Positions 43,211-51,585 are shown, counted from the stretch's first letter. The stretch is DNA of 64,000 nucleotides from Dinoroseobacter sp049801095 (GCF_049801095.1 NZ_JBNAGH010000001.1:1054001-1118000), one strand, 5' to 3'. Notes: a model not told the origin generated them from the sequence alone. Numbers and translations are program-made.

Positions 43211-43888
43211 ATGCTTTTTACGGCGCATGTTATCGAGCTCTCAGACGACCAGAAGGTTGCGAGCGGCACCGTGCGCTCGGTCTATGAATTCCCTCAACAG
43301 CCCGAGTTGTTGATCAAGGTCTTTCATTCGCCGGAAAACAGATCCCCGAGAAAACCGCTCAAACGTCTTTTGTGGAAGTATTTCCCGACCATGGAATATC
43401 GCAGCATGCTCAATGAGCTGAAATGCGAGCTTCTGGCCGCCCTCAAATTAAACGGGGATGTCCGTCATATGCCGCTTTCCAGAATGCTGGGCATTGTCCA
43501 GACCAATCGCGGACCGGGCGTGGTGGTGGAGCGTATCGCGGGTTCCGACGGGGGGCTCGCCCCGCAGCTACACAGGTTTGTCAAAGACGGACACATGGCG
43601 GAACCGGAGCTCAATGCGCTCAACGCCTTTGTGCGTCGATTGTATGAGCTGCAGATCGTGGCCCGCGACATCAACTTCTCGAACATCGTCTATGGGACGC
43701 GCGATGGCTCCATGGCCTGCTTTTTGATTGACGGGTATGGCGAACGAAATCTCATCCCCCTGCGCAGCATGTCCAAAAGGCTGAATGCGCGCTCGCTGGA
43801 CAAGCAATTTGCCAAGATCGCCCGGCGCGCTGGCTTGAATTGGGATCCGATCCGGCAAGCTTTCTCAGTGTCGGGCGAGGCAGGTTAG
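43211..43888 (+). CDS. YrbL-family (PhoP regulatory network) protein
   Basis: 225 aa, resembling the YrbL family, a kinase-like fold of unknown biochemical role. Family-like blocks are VYEFPQQPELLIKVFHSPEN, GPGVVVERIAGSDG and a catalytic-loop-like ARDINFSNIVYG with DGYGERNLIP downstream. AGGGGAAATC lies just before the ATG. The gene is inserted between rpoB and rplL, divergent from rpoB. Confidence 0.75.
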   Translation: MLFTAHVIELSDDQKVASGTVRSVYEFPQQPELLIKVFHSPENRSPRKPLKRLLWKYFPTMEYRSMLNELKCELLAALKLNGDVRHMPLSRMLGIVQTNRGPGVVVERIAGSDGGLAPQLHRFVKDGHMAEPELNALNAFVRRLYELQIVARDINFSNIVYGTRDGSMACFLIDGYGERNLIPLRSMSKRLNARSLDKQFAKIARRAGLNWDPIRQAFSVSGEAG

Positions 43889-44376
43889 CCCCAAAACCCA
43901 AAACGGCCGCATCAACCCAACTGCGCCAATCAGTGAAATGAGCAGCACCGACGAAACTCATGGCCGGCGCGGGGTATTCGGCGGCTTCCTGCGAGCGGCA
44001 TCTCAGCTCGCGACTGTAGGGAGGCCCGCCTGATTTTCAGAAACACCCAAAAACACCCGAAGCAAACGCACGCTCAGAACTGCCATTCTGAGTTGCCGCT
44101 CGGCGAAGGTCTACTCGACGCGCTGCAGGTATTTGATAGTCACGGCAGGTGAGCTGCCGAGTGTCGAGCAAGCCCGCAAACCCTTCGTCACCGAGACAAG
44201 AGCGATCCTGCGACAAGGGCGGCTTAACAGAAAGGCGCTCAACCGATCACCGTTCGACGACCACTCCGCGCCTGCCGCGCATTGCCTGTTGTGAGCCTTG
44301 CTTGCACTTCCATTGTGGCGCGGCCAATGTCTGCCTCAACGACGATCCTACCTGTTTTCATCACTGGAAACCGCAA
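43889..44376. other. Non-coding stretch between YrbL-like and GNAT genes
   Basis: 488 bp. Short broken reading frames are present but none shows recognisable homology or a good start. No terminator, repeat or RNA gene was seen. It may hold decayed sequence. Confidence 0.4.
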
Positions 44377-44895
44377 ATGGTTTGCATCCCGCATCTAACA
44401 ACAGATCGGCTCCTTCTGCGACCGCCAAGTGAGCTTGATCTCGCAGCCTATTGTGAGTTCTACGGCGATGGAGAAGCGTCGCATTTCTCTGGCGGACCAC
44501 TCGATGCGGTAGGGGCGTGGAACAGACTTGCGCGCGATTGTGGTCATTGGCACCTGCGTGGCTATGGCAAATGGACGATTCTGCTCAAGGAGAGTGAAGC
44601 GGTTGTCGGGAGTGTCGGCTTTGCGTGGCCCACCGGCTGGCCGCGCCCGGAGCTCACGTGGTGGATTGGTTCTTCGTGGCGTCGGCAAGGTTTTGCAAAG
44701 GAGGCATCCATTGCTGCGATTGCCTACGGGTACACTGTCCTGAAGTGGAGTCTCGTGGAAACACATATGAAGGATGAAAACACCGCTGCAAGGTCCCTCG
44801 TGTCGTCACTCAGCGGCCAGAAGATTGCGCGCGAGGACTTTCCCGACGGCGTAAGCCGCGACGTTTTTCGCCTTCCGAGACCGCCAGCCAGTTAG
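44377..44895 (+). CDS. GNAT-family N-acetyltransferase
   Basis: 172 aa. LTTDRLLLRPPSELDLAAYC is the typical RimJ/RimL-like N-terminus; the acetyl-CoA site is in WIGSSWRRQGFAKEASIAAI (R/Q-x-x-G-x-A type), followed by VETHMKDENTAARSL. Substrate unknown; related enzymes acetylate ribosomal-protein N-termini or small molecules. The ATG at 44377 gives the family N-terminus; an in-frame upstream extension is Cys/Arg-rich and unsupported. Confidence 0.82.
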   Translation: MVCIPHLTTDRLLLRPPSELDLAAYCEFYGDGEASHFSGGPLDAVGAWNRLARDCGHWHLRGYGKWTILLKESEAVVGSVGFAWPTGWPRPELTWWIGSSWRRQGFAKEASIAAIAYGYTVLKWSLVETHMKDENTAARSLVSSLSGQKIAREDFPDGVSRDVFRLPRPPAS

Positions 44896-45013
44896 AGGAA
44901 ATTGACCTTGAAGTGCCGAATGGCTGCCTCGTCCGCTCTAACGACAATGGTTCCGGGTGCCTGACGGGGTCAAGGCAAGCGCCGGTGTGGGCGTCCTAAC
45001 ACTAGAGAGAGGG

Positions 45014-45047
45014 CACAAAAAAAGGGCCGCGGAACCCGCGACCCTTT
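45014..45047 (-). terminator. Terminator after rplL
   Basis: On the minus strand AGGGTCGCGG-GTT-CCGCGGCCCT forms a stem with one mismatch, followed by seven T. It ends rplJ-rplL and separates them from rpoB-rpoC, which are co-transcribed with them in many bacteria. Confidence 0.88.
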
Positions 45048-45069
45048 TGTAATTCGGAGCAAGTCCGGA

Positions 45070-45450
45070 TTACTTGAGTTCGACCTCGGCGCCAGCTGCT
45101 TCCAGCTTGCCTTTGATCTCTTCGGCTTCGGCTTTGTCGACGCCTTCTTTGACAGCTTTGCCGCCAGCTTCGACCAGCTCTTTGGCTTCTTTCAGGCCAA
45201 GACCGGTGATCGCGCGGACCTCTTTGATGACGTTGATCTTCTGACCGCCAGCGGCCTTCAGGATCACGTCGAATTCGGTCTGCTCTTCAGCTGCACCGCC
45301 GGCGTCGCCGCCTGCCGGGCCAGCCATCATGACAGCGCCGCCAGCGGCGGGCTCGATGCCATACTCGTCCTTGAGGATGGTTTTCAGTTCTTGTGCTTCG
45401 AGAAGCGTCAGACCAACGATCTCTTCTGCAAGTTTCTTCAGATCAGCCAT
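45070..45450 (-). CDS. rplL: 50S ribosomal protein L7/L12
   Basis: 126 aa stalk protein. N-terminal dimerisation domain MADLKKLAEEIVGLTLLEAQ, Ala/Gly-rich hinge, and C-terminal factor-binding domain (KINVIKEVRAITGLGLKEAK). It recruits EF-Tu and EF-G. The start at 45450 is the family start. Confidence 0.97.
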   Translation of the reverse strand: MADLKKLAEEIVGLTLLEAQELKTILKDEYGIEPAAGGAVMMAGPAGGDAGGAAEEQTEFDVILKAAGGQKINVIKEVRAITGLGLKEAKELVEAGGKAVKEGVDKAEAEEIKGKLEAAGAEVELK

Positions 45451-45522
45451 TTTACTGTTTCCGTCTGTATGAATGTGTTCCAACGCGTGGTGTTCAACCC
45501 CACGCAGATCTCTGACACGGGA

Positions 45523-46041
45523 TCAGGCCGCTTCGGCCTTCTCCTCGATGGTCGACAGGATGCTCGCGATGTTCGAAGCAGGGGCGCCAATGGCACCGGC
45601 GATGTTCGAAGCGGGGGCACCGATGCAGGACGCGATCTGAGCGATAAGCTCTTCGCGCGACGGCATGGAGGCCACAGCTTTGACACCCGCAGGGTCCAGG
45701 TAGTCCTCGCCCATGGCACCACCAAGAATTTGGTACTTGGTGTTGTCCTTGGCATACGCCTCCGCGACCTTGGCTGCTGCCACAGGGTCTTCGGAATAGG
45801 CGAGAACGGTCATGCCCGTGAGAAGTTCACCGATCTTTTCGTTCGGCTTACCCTCGAGGGCAATCTTGGCGAGCCTGTTCTTGGCGACACGAACGGATCC
45901 ACCGGCTTCGCGCATACGCGCCCGGAAATCCTGCATCTCTGCAACCGTGAGACCTGCGTAATGGGCTACGACCACAACGCCAGAGCTTTCGAAGATCTGG
46001 CCGAGTTCCTCAACCAGTTTTTCTTTCTGGGCTCTATCCAC
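45523..46041 (-). CDS. rplJ: 50S ribosomal protein L10
   Basis: 172 aa. MDRAQKEKLVEELGQIFESS and the VVVVAHYAGLTVAEMQDFRA block are conserved; the C-terminal helix binds L12 dimers. The L10-L12 complex normally represses its own mRNA leader. Confidence 0.97.
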   Translation of the reverse strand: MDRAQKEKLVEELGQIFESSGVVVVAHYAGLTVAEMQDFRARMREAGGSVRVAKNRLAKIALEGKPNEKIGELLTGMTVLAYSEDPVAAAKVAEAYAKDNTKYQILGGAMGEDYLDPAGVKAVASMPSREELIAQIASCIGAPASNIAGAIGAPASNIASILSTIEEKAEAA

Positions 46042-46431
46042 AGTTTCACTCCAATTTGGGGGCCCCGGTAGGTCGGTGTCCCCGGCTCAGTTTTACCGGA
46101 TCGCTCCGGCGGTTTTGGTCCTTTGAACGGGGGCCAAAACCACCTGGGGCGCTCAACGGTCTGAGCACTTTGGGTAGCAAGACTGATCCCGTCTCAGGCA
46201 GGAATTAGCACCCTTCGGGCAACCCACCGTCTCGGACGAATGCGGGCCGCGCGAATCCACGCACGTCCCGGCTCGCGGCTGATAGACCGATTTTCGCGAC
46301 ACAACAAGCCCGATCTGCGCGAAGAAACTTTGAAACGATGATATAACTCATGTGCCAACTTCAGAGCCGGGTCAGGCAGGGCCGTATCGCGGACAAAGCT
46401 CGGGTGCGCCAAGCACCACCCATTCAGGCAT
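46042..46431 (-). other. rplJ leader and upstream region
   Basis: 390 bp between rplJ and the EEP gene. It probably contains the L10 autoregulatory leader; several GC-rich complementary stretches (for example GGTTTTGG / CCAAAACC near 46114-46141) can pair. The exact structure was not computed. Confidence 0.5.
46279..46307 (-). promoter_or_regulatory. Candidate rplJ promoter
   Basis: Minus strand TTGTTG (46307-46302), 17-bp spacer, TATCAG (46284-46279), giving a leader of about 230 nt, long enough for an L10-binding structure. The -35 is weak. Confidence 0.35.
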
Positions 46432-47295
46432 CTACGGCGCCCAAAGTCTGACTTGCGCCAGCACTCCAGCATGGTCTGATCCAAACAAAGGCCGTGTTTC
46501 CAAAGACCCACCTCCGGGCGCCAACACAAAGTCAATTGGCAACGGTACATGTCGAAAGGTCAATGTAGGCCGAACAGGCCCAGCAAGGCGAGTGTTCGTC
46601 AGCGACGCGATCCTTAGGACGCGTCCAGACCATGGCATGATGTTGAAGTCACCGCCGATAACGATGGCACCATCCAGGTCCGCAAGAACTCTTTCAGCTG
46701 CGATTTCGTTATTGCGGCTGTCATGGGGCCACGGCCAGGGGATATGAGCAGACACCAACCATACTTTGGAATTCTCAATTCTAACCGGAGCGGCTGCAAT
46801 AGCTCGCCATTCGGAGCAAACCGGCTCACCCTGAAACGGATGGCGTGACAGCAAAGCGATGCCGCTCCAGCCTGAAAATCCACACAGGTGTTGATACGGG
46901 AAGCTTTTTTCCAGCAGGCTCAGAACCTCCACGTTCTGGTCGGACACCTCTTGCAGCATCACAACGTCTGCGCCAGTGGATTCAATATCGTCCACCAAAG
47001 CCGCAATTTCTGAGTTCGCGAACCACAGATTTTTTGAATACACCCTCAGGTGACCGCCGGATTGTTGGGGCAAGAACGGTCGCGCTGTCGTAAAGAGCGC
47101 GACGGCAACGGCTAGCGCGAAGACCAGCCTGAGCCAAAACGGCCTCGCAGCGAGCATTCCAGAGATGCAGACAACACCAAAAAATGGACGTCCCATTGCA
47201 ATTGTATCGAAGCTTCTGTGCTGCTGACCGAGAAAACCGGCCACCACAAGACACCCTGCCACGAAGCTCAGGCCAACCAAAACGCTGCGTGTCAC
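46432..47295 (-). CDS. Endonuclease/exonuclease/phosphatase-family membrane protein
   Basis: 287 aa. Two or three N-terminal hydrophobic helices (about residues 1-75) precede an EEP fold: RVYSKNLWFAN, the metal-binding VVMLQEVSDQN, AIVIGGDFNIMPWS and the terminal FGSDHAGVLAQVRL with catalytic Asp/His. The substrate is unknown; the fold hydrolyses phosphodiesters of nucleic acids or lipids. The start is GTG. It lies between rplA and rplJ, which are usually adjacent. Confidence 0.8.
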   Translation of the reverse strand: MTRSVLVGLSFVAGCLVVAGFLGQQHRSFDTIAMGRPFFGVVCISGMLAARPFWLRLVFALAVAVALFTTARPFLPQQSGGHLRVYSKNLWFANSEIAALVDDIESTGADVVMLQEVSDQNVEVLSLLEKSFPYQHLCGFSGWSGIALLSRHPFQGEPVCSEWRAIAAAPVRIENSKVWLVSAHIPWPWPHDSRNNEIAAERVLADLDGAIVIGGDFNIMPWSGRVLRIASLTNTRLAGPVRPTLTFRHVPLPIDFVLAPGGGSLETRPLFGSDHAGVLAQVRLWAP

Positions 47296-47445
47296 CTTGA
47301 ACCGAACCTCGTCTTACTATCATTAAACCATCCGCAATAATCTCATCAATCTCAACTGGAGTTCCGGGGCATCAGAATTTTTCAAACCCCTCAGAACCAT
47401 CGCTCTCGGGCCAAACCAATTACCCAAAGCGCAGTCCTGTCACGA

Positions 47446-47473
47446 AAAAGGGCGGCCCGAGGGCCGCCCTTTG
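47446..47473 (-). terminator. Terminator after rplA
   Basis: Perfect stem aaagggcggccc/gggccgcccttt followed by TTTTTCG on the minus strand. It ends nusG-rplK-rplA ahead of the EEP gene. Confidence 0.88.
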
Positions 47474-47493
47474 AAACGCGATCTGAGTTTGGC

Positions 47494-48192
47494 TCAGTTG
47501 CCGGTGGCGCTGTCCACGGAGACGGTCACGCCGGGGCCCATGGTAGAGCTCAGGGCGATCTTCTTCATGTAGGCACCCTTGGCGCCGGACGGCTTGGCCT
47601 TGGAGACGGCGTCCACGAAGGCGCGCACGTTCTCGACCAGCTTGGCCTCGTCGAAAGAGGCTTTACCGACGCCGGCATGCACGACACCGGCCTTCTCGGC
47701 CTTGAACTGCACTTCACCGCCTTTGGCGGCTTCAACGGCAGCTTTGACGTCCATGGTCACCGTGCCGACCTTGGGGTTCGGCATCAGGTTGCGCGGGCCG
47801 AGGATCTTACCCAGGCGACCCACGATCGGCATCATGTCCGGGGTCGCGATGCAGCGGTCGAACTCGATCTTGCCGGACTGGATGGTCTCCATCAGATCCT
47901 CTGCGCCGACGATGTCGGCGCCAGCGGCCTGGGCCTCTTCGGCTTTCGGACCACGGGCGAAGACAGCCACGCGGACGGTCTTGCCGGTGCCGTTGGGCAG
48001 GCTGACCACACCGCGGACCATCTGGTCTGCGTGGCGCGGGTCAACGCCGAGGCACATGGCGATCTCGACGGTCTCGTCGAATTTCGAGGTGGCGTTGCCC
48101 TTGATCAGGGAGACGGCCTCTTCCACGGTCACATCGGTCTTGCCAACCAGAGCTTCACGGGCGGCGCGGGTGCGTTTTCCAAGCTTAGCCAT
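47494..48192 (-). CDS. rplA: 50S ribosomal protein L1
   Basis: 232 aa. FDETVEIAMCLGVDPRHADQ, LGPRNLMPNPKVGTVT and the C-terminal GPGVTVSVDSATGN are conserved. L1 forms the mobile stalk at the E site and in E. coli represses rplK-rplA. It starts 1 nt after the rplK stop. Confidence 0.97.
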   Translation of the reverse strand: MAKLGKRTRAAREALVGKTDVTVEEAVSLIKGNATSKFDETVEIAMCLGVDPRHADQMVRGVVSLPNGTGKTVRVAVFARGPKAEEAQAAGADIVGAEDLMETIQSGKIEFDRCIATPDMMPIVGRLGKILGPRNLMPNPKVGTVTMDVKAAVEAAKGGEVQFKAEKAGVVHAGVGKASFDEAKLVENVRAFVDAVSKAKPSGAKGAYMKKIALSSTMGPGVTVSVDSATGN

Positions 48193-48193
48193 C

Positions 48194-48619
48194 TTACTTC
48201 ACCTCGATGCCCATGGAGCGGGCAGAGCCCAGGATGATCTGCATGGCGCCATCGATATCGTTGGCGTTCAGATCCTTCATCTTCGCTTCGGCGATCTCGC
48301 GCACCTGCGCGGCGGTCACGGTGCCCACAACCTGACGGGAGGGGGTGTTGGCGCCGGATTTCACCTTGGCGGCCTTCTTCAGGTAGTAAGACGCGGGCGG
48401 CGTCTTGATGTCCATGGTGAAGGACTTGTCCTGATAGTAGGTGATCACGGTCGGGCACGGCGCGCCGGGCTCCATATCCTGCGTCTTGGCGTTGAACGCC
48501 TTGCAGAATTCCATGATGTTGATGCCGCGCTGACCGAGCGCCGGGCCCACGGGCGGGGACGGGTTCGCTTGTCCTGCGGGCACCTGCAGCTTCATCGTGC
48601 CTGCGAGTTTCTTGGCCAT
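48194..48619 (-). CDS. rplK: 50S ribosomal protein L11
   Basis: 141 aa. QANPSPPVGPALGQRGINIM and GSARSMGIEV are conserved; L11 forms the GTPase-centre arm and thiostrepton site. The start at 48619 is the family start (MAKKLAG). A TTGACA about 16 nt upstream was rejected as a promoter. Confidence 0.97.
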   Translation of the reverse strand: MAKKLAGTMKLQVPAGQANPSPPVGPALGQRGINIMEFCKAFNAKTQDMEPGAPCPTVITYYQDKSFTMDIKTPPASYYLKKAAKVKSGANTPSRQVVGTVTAAQVREIAEAKMKDLNANDIDGAMQIILGSARSMGIEVK

Positions 48620-48744
48620 CTGGCCTCTCCTTCTTGTCAACACCCGGCCGGACGCGTCCGGTGGGCTTCAGGAACGGGCGGACCCGTTCGGGTTGCCGTG
48701 GTCCGGGTTGGCGATCGCGACCGCCGCGCCTCCCACGTTTGCAC

Positions 48745-49278
48745 TCAGGCCGTTTTCGAGACCTGCGTGAATTCCAGCTCGACCGGGGTGGCCCGGCCAA
48801 AGATCGAGACGGTCACCTTCAGGCGGCTGTTCTCGTCATCCACTTCCTCGACGCTGCCCGAGAAGCCCTCGAAGGGCCCGTCGGTCACGTTCACCTCTTC
48901 GCCAATGTCGAAGGTGATCAGGCTGCGCGGCGCCTCGGCACCTTCCTCAACGCGGTTGAGGATCTGGTTCACCTCTTCATCGCGCATGGCCATGGGGCGG
49001 CCCTGAGGCCCGAGAAACCCGGTGACGCGGTTGATCGAGTTGATCAGGTGATAGCCCTGGTCAGTCATCTCCATGCGCACCAGCACATAGCCGGGCATGA
49101 AGCGCCGCTCGGCGGTGACCTTCTTGCCGCGCCGAACCTCGATGACCTCTTCGGTCGGGACCAGCACTTCCTCGATATCGTCCTCGAGGCCCGCCTCCTC
49201 GACAGAATGACGGATCTGCTCGGCAATCTTCTTCTCGAAATTCGAGAGAACGCTTACCGAATACCACCGCTTGGCCAT
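48745..49278 (-). CDS. nusG: Transcription termination/antitermination factor NusG
   Basis: 177 aa. NGN domain MAKRWYSVSVLSNFEKKIAE and a C-terminal KOW domain (GEEVNVTDGPFEGFSGSVEE). It binds RNA polymerase, Rho and S10. The start at 49278 follows the family. Separated from secE by a gap of about 230 nt holding a promoter and a terminator. Confidence 0.97.
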   Translation of the reverse strand: MAKRWYSVSVLSNFEKKIAEQIRHSVEEAGLEDDIEEVLVPTEEVIEVRRGKKVTAERRFMPGYVLVRMEMTDQGYHLINSINRVTGFLGPQGRPMAMRDEEVNQILNRVEEGAEAPRSLITFDIGEEVNVTDGPFEGFSGSVEEVDDENSRLKVTVSIFGRATPVELEFTQVSKTA

Positions 49279-49382
49279 GTCGCTCGTTTCCCTGCCCTTG
49301 AGGCGCTTGCCGGACCCGAAGTCCGGAGAATTCCTGTCTGCCGGACCAACCTCCGGCGGGTCCCCCGAGCCAAGGCCCGTAT

Positions 49383-49416
49383 AAAAAACAGCGTGCGGCA
49401 CGAATCGCAGCACGCT
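49383..49416 (-). terminator. Terminator between secE and nusG
   Basis: On the minus strand AGCGTGC-13-GCACGCT is followed by TGTTTTTTAT, a strong intrinsic terminator. It lies about 90 nt after the secE stop and just downstream of the candidate nusG promoter. It may end secE or attenuate nusG. Confidence 0.8.
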
Positions 49417-49435
49417 ATTTCAGGGGATGCGGTGG

Positions 49436-49464
49436 CGTTTAGCCCCGTTATTACGCGAATTCAA
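49436..49464 (-). promoter_or_regulatory. Candidate nusG promoter
   Basis: Minus strand TTGAAT (49464-49459), 17-bp spacer, TAAACG (49441-49436). If used, the transcript immediately meets the terminator at 49383-49416, suggesting attenuation. Confidence 0.5.
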
Positions 49465-49508
49465 CCGGGTTTTGCCCGAGCGCCGCACGCAACCGGTGCG
49501 GTCGCGCA

Positions 49509-49709
49509 TCAGCTGCCGAAGAAGTTCAGCACAGCCTGCAGGCCGGTGCGGATCGTCCAGTCCACAAAGAAGAAGAAGATCGCCGTCAGCACCGCCATGA
49601 CAAAGACCATGGTCGAGGTGACCAGGACCTCTTTGCGCGTGGGCCAAGTCACCTTGGAAACTTCGGCGCGCACCTGCTGAAGGAACTGGAACGGGTTGGT
49701 GGTAGCCAT
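49509..49709 (-). CDS. secE: Protein translocase subunit SecE
   Basis: 66 aa single-helix SecE. An amphipathic N-terminus (QFLQQVRAEVSKVTWPTRKE) precedes one membrane helix. The conserved TWPTRKEV motif clamps SecY. Here it appears to form its own transcription unit. Confidence 0.95.
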   Translation of the reverse strand: MATTNPFQFLQQVRAEVSKVTWPTRKEVLVTSTMVFVMAVLTAIFFFFVDWTIRTGLQAVLNFFGS

Positions 49710-49743
49710 GGAACTCTATCGCCTGACGCTGTTGGATTTGGTG

Positions 49744-49772
49744 CAGATACGCGGTCAGCGTCCGGATTTCAA
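49744..49772 (-). promoter_or_regulatory. secE promoter
   Basis: Minus strand TTGAAA (49772-49767), 17-bp spacer, TATCTG (49749-49744), about 40 nt upstream of secE. Confidence 0.5.
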
Positions 49773-49837
49773 GGTGCATTGCGGGTCCGCCCGCGCCCAT
49801 GTGACCGCAGCCACGGACACGCCGGCATCCCCCTGAT

Positions 49838-49866
49838 TTGTCGCCTTGCCGGTAATCTGGTAATCT
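49838..49866 (+). promoter_or_regulatory. Candidate subtilase promoter
   Basis: Plus strand TTGTCG, 17-bp spacer, TAATCT. The -10 lies within a tandem GTAATCTG repeat. Moderate match. Confidence 0.35.
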
Positions 49867-49924
49867 GAACTCGCGTCGAGGTTTTTAAGGCGCAACCGAT
49901 TTTGAAAGCATGAAAGGAATTCCC

Positions 49925-51277
49925 ATGGCCGGCAACGGACAGGTTCTCAATCGGGATGGTCATCCCACCCATATCGTCGTCTTCGACAAACCCTCGGAAA
50001 ACAACGCCGCAATGCTCTCGTCCATGATGGGCGATCGCAGCCCCAAGGATGCCGGGGGCGGTCTGCGCTTTCAGGCGCGCGGAGCGCGCAAGACCAGTGC
50101 GCTCCTCTATGAACGTCTGGCGGTAGCCGAGATGGACATGACCGAGGCGGAGGCCAAGGACATGCGCGATCAAAGCGGGATTGCCGCGGTGGAGCGCAAC
50201 GAAGTGATGTCGATCCCGCGCCCGGTCCGGATGGACCCGGCGGAAGCCCGCGATATCGACAAGCCGCCCAGCCGCGGCGCGCGGGGCATGGATTCGGACA
50301 TGACCGGCTATCTGCGCGGAGTGCGGGATCTGGCCAATATGCTGCTGGGCGAGGGCGACGCGCAGCCGGCCGGGCTGCCCGCGGCCCAAGGGCTCTGGCG
50401 GAGCCGCACGCGGATGACCTGGGGTCTGGATGCGATCGGAAGCGAGCGGCGACCGGATCTGACCGGGGAGGCCGTGAAGGTCGCAGTGCTTGATACCGGG
50501 CTCGATCTCGCCCATCCGGATTTCGCGGGCCTGCCTGCAGCGCAATCGAAATCCTTTGTCGGCACAAGCAGCGCCCAGGACGGGCACGGCCACGGCACCC
50601 ATTGCTGCGGCACCGTGGCAGGCCCGGCGCAACCCGCCTTTGGCCCGCGTTACGGTGTGGCGCCGGGGGTTGATCTGCTGGTGGGCAAGGTACTAGCCGA
50701 TGACGGGTTCGGCATGATGAGCCAGATCATCGATGGCATCACATGGGCCCTGAACGAGGGCGCGCAGGTGATCTCCATGTCGCTCGGCTCCCCCCGCTCC
50801 GAGGGCAGCGCCTTCTCCCGCGTCTATGAAATGGTCTTCCGGCGGCTTTTGTCCGAAGGGGTCCTGCCGATCTGCGCGGCAGGCAATGAAAGCGACCGCC
50901 CGGGCCTGATCGCCCCCGTGGGCAACCCGGCCGCCTGCCCCGGCGCGATGTCCGTGGCCGCCGTAGATCGGCGCATGAACCCGGGCGATTTCAGCTGCGG
51001 ACAGGTTGACCAGATCGGCCTTCTCGACATCGCGGGCCCCGGTGTGAGCGTGCATTCCGCCTGGACCGGCGGCGGCTACCGCCGGATCAGCGGCACCTCC
51101 ATGGCCACGCCCCATGTCTCGGGCGTCGCGGCCCTCCACCTGCAAGCCGATCCCGGGCTCACGGGCGATGATCTGCGCGCACTGATGAAGATGCAGGCGA
51201 CCCCACTTGGGCAGGCCCGGGACTATGGCGCAGGCCTCGTCCAAGTGCCCGTAGACCCGAATGGGCTCGTCGGCTGA
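49925..51277 (+). CDS. Intracellular subtilisin-like (S8) serine protease
   Basis: 450 aa. Catalytic triad D190 (AVLDTGLDLAHPDF), H223 (GHGHGTHCCG) and S392 (GTSMATPHVSG), with oxyanion N321 (AAGNES). Residues about 15-95 resemble an I9 propeptide ending in IAAVERNEVMSI. There is no signal peptide, so the enzyme is predicted to act in the cytoplasm. The ATG at 49925 follows AAAGGA at 6 nt; an ATG five codons upstream lacks a good site. A small I9-inhibitor-like gene follows 59 nt later. Confidence 0.88.
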   Translation: MAGNGQVLNRDGHPTHIVVFDKPSENNAAMLSSMMGDRSPKDAGGGLRFQARGARKTSALLYERLAVAEMDMTEAEAKDMRDQSGIAAVERNEVMSIPRPVRMDPAEARDIDKPPSRGARGMDSDMTGYLRGVRDLANMLLGEGDAQPAGLPAAQGLWRSRTRMTWGLDAIGSERRPDLTGEAVKVAVLDTGLDLAHPDFAGLPAAQSKSFVGTSSAQDGHGHGTHCCGTVAGPAQPAFGPRYGVAPGVDLLVGKVLADDGFGMMSQIIDGITWALNEGAQVISMSLGSPRSEGSAFSRVYEMVFRRLLSEGVLPICAAGNESDRPGLIAPVGNPAACPGAMSVAAVDRRMNPGDFSCGQVDQIGLLDIAGPGVSVHSAWTGGGYRRISGTSMATPHVSGVAALHLQADPGLTGDDLRALMKMQATPLGQARDYGAGLVQVPVDPNGLVG

Positions 51278-51336
51278 GACCGGCGCACGGGGCCGCGTCG
51301 GTTGACCGGCCCCGGACCGGCCCTTAGGTGAGAGAT

Positions 51337-51585
51337 ATGAGCGACAGCTTGAAAGTGCATATCGGGCTCAACCCCAAAGCCGCGCAGACCCTGAAGGATC
51401 TGCCCAGCGAGGCGCGCACGCCTTGGGTCCAGGCCCATATCCACGCGCAACCGGACACGTTCGAGACCTTCGACACCTATGGCTTTCTGAGCTGCACTCT
51501 GGAGCGCGAGGACCTTCTGAGCGAGGTCGAAGCGGCGCCAGAGGTGGAATGGGTCGAGATCGACCGCAAGATGTCCGCGATCTGA
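51337..51585 (+). CDS. I9-inhibitor-like small protein beside the subtilase
   Basis: 82 aa without signal peptide. The C-terminal half, TYGFLSCTLEREDLLSEVEA followed by PEVEWVEIDRKM, follows the pattern of subtilisin propeptide/I9 domains (Gly-Phe strand, leucine helix, V--VE-D strand). AGGTGAGA precedes the ATG. With the subtilase immediately upstream, a trans-acting inhibitor or folding helper is the simplest idea. Not proven by sequence. Confidence 0.65.
   Translation: MSDSLKVHIGLNPKAAQTLKDLPSEARTPWVQAHIHAQPDTFETFDTYGFLSCTLEREDLLSEVEAAPEVEWVEIDRKMSAI

Noticed and set aside
43889..44376. Possible integrase or transposase remnant between the YrbL-like and GNAT genes
   Set aside because: Short frames without recognisable motifs; no inverted repeats or target duplication seen.
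48635..48640. Perfect TTGACA just upstream of rplK
   Set aside because: It is only about 16 nt before the ATG, so a -10 would fall inside the gene; it is a chance match near the ribosome-binding site.
49852..49867. Tandem GTAATCTG repeat before the subtilase gene
   Set aside because: Only two short copies; too little to call an element, though it overlaps the candidate -10.
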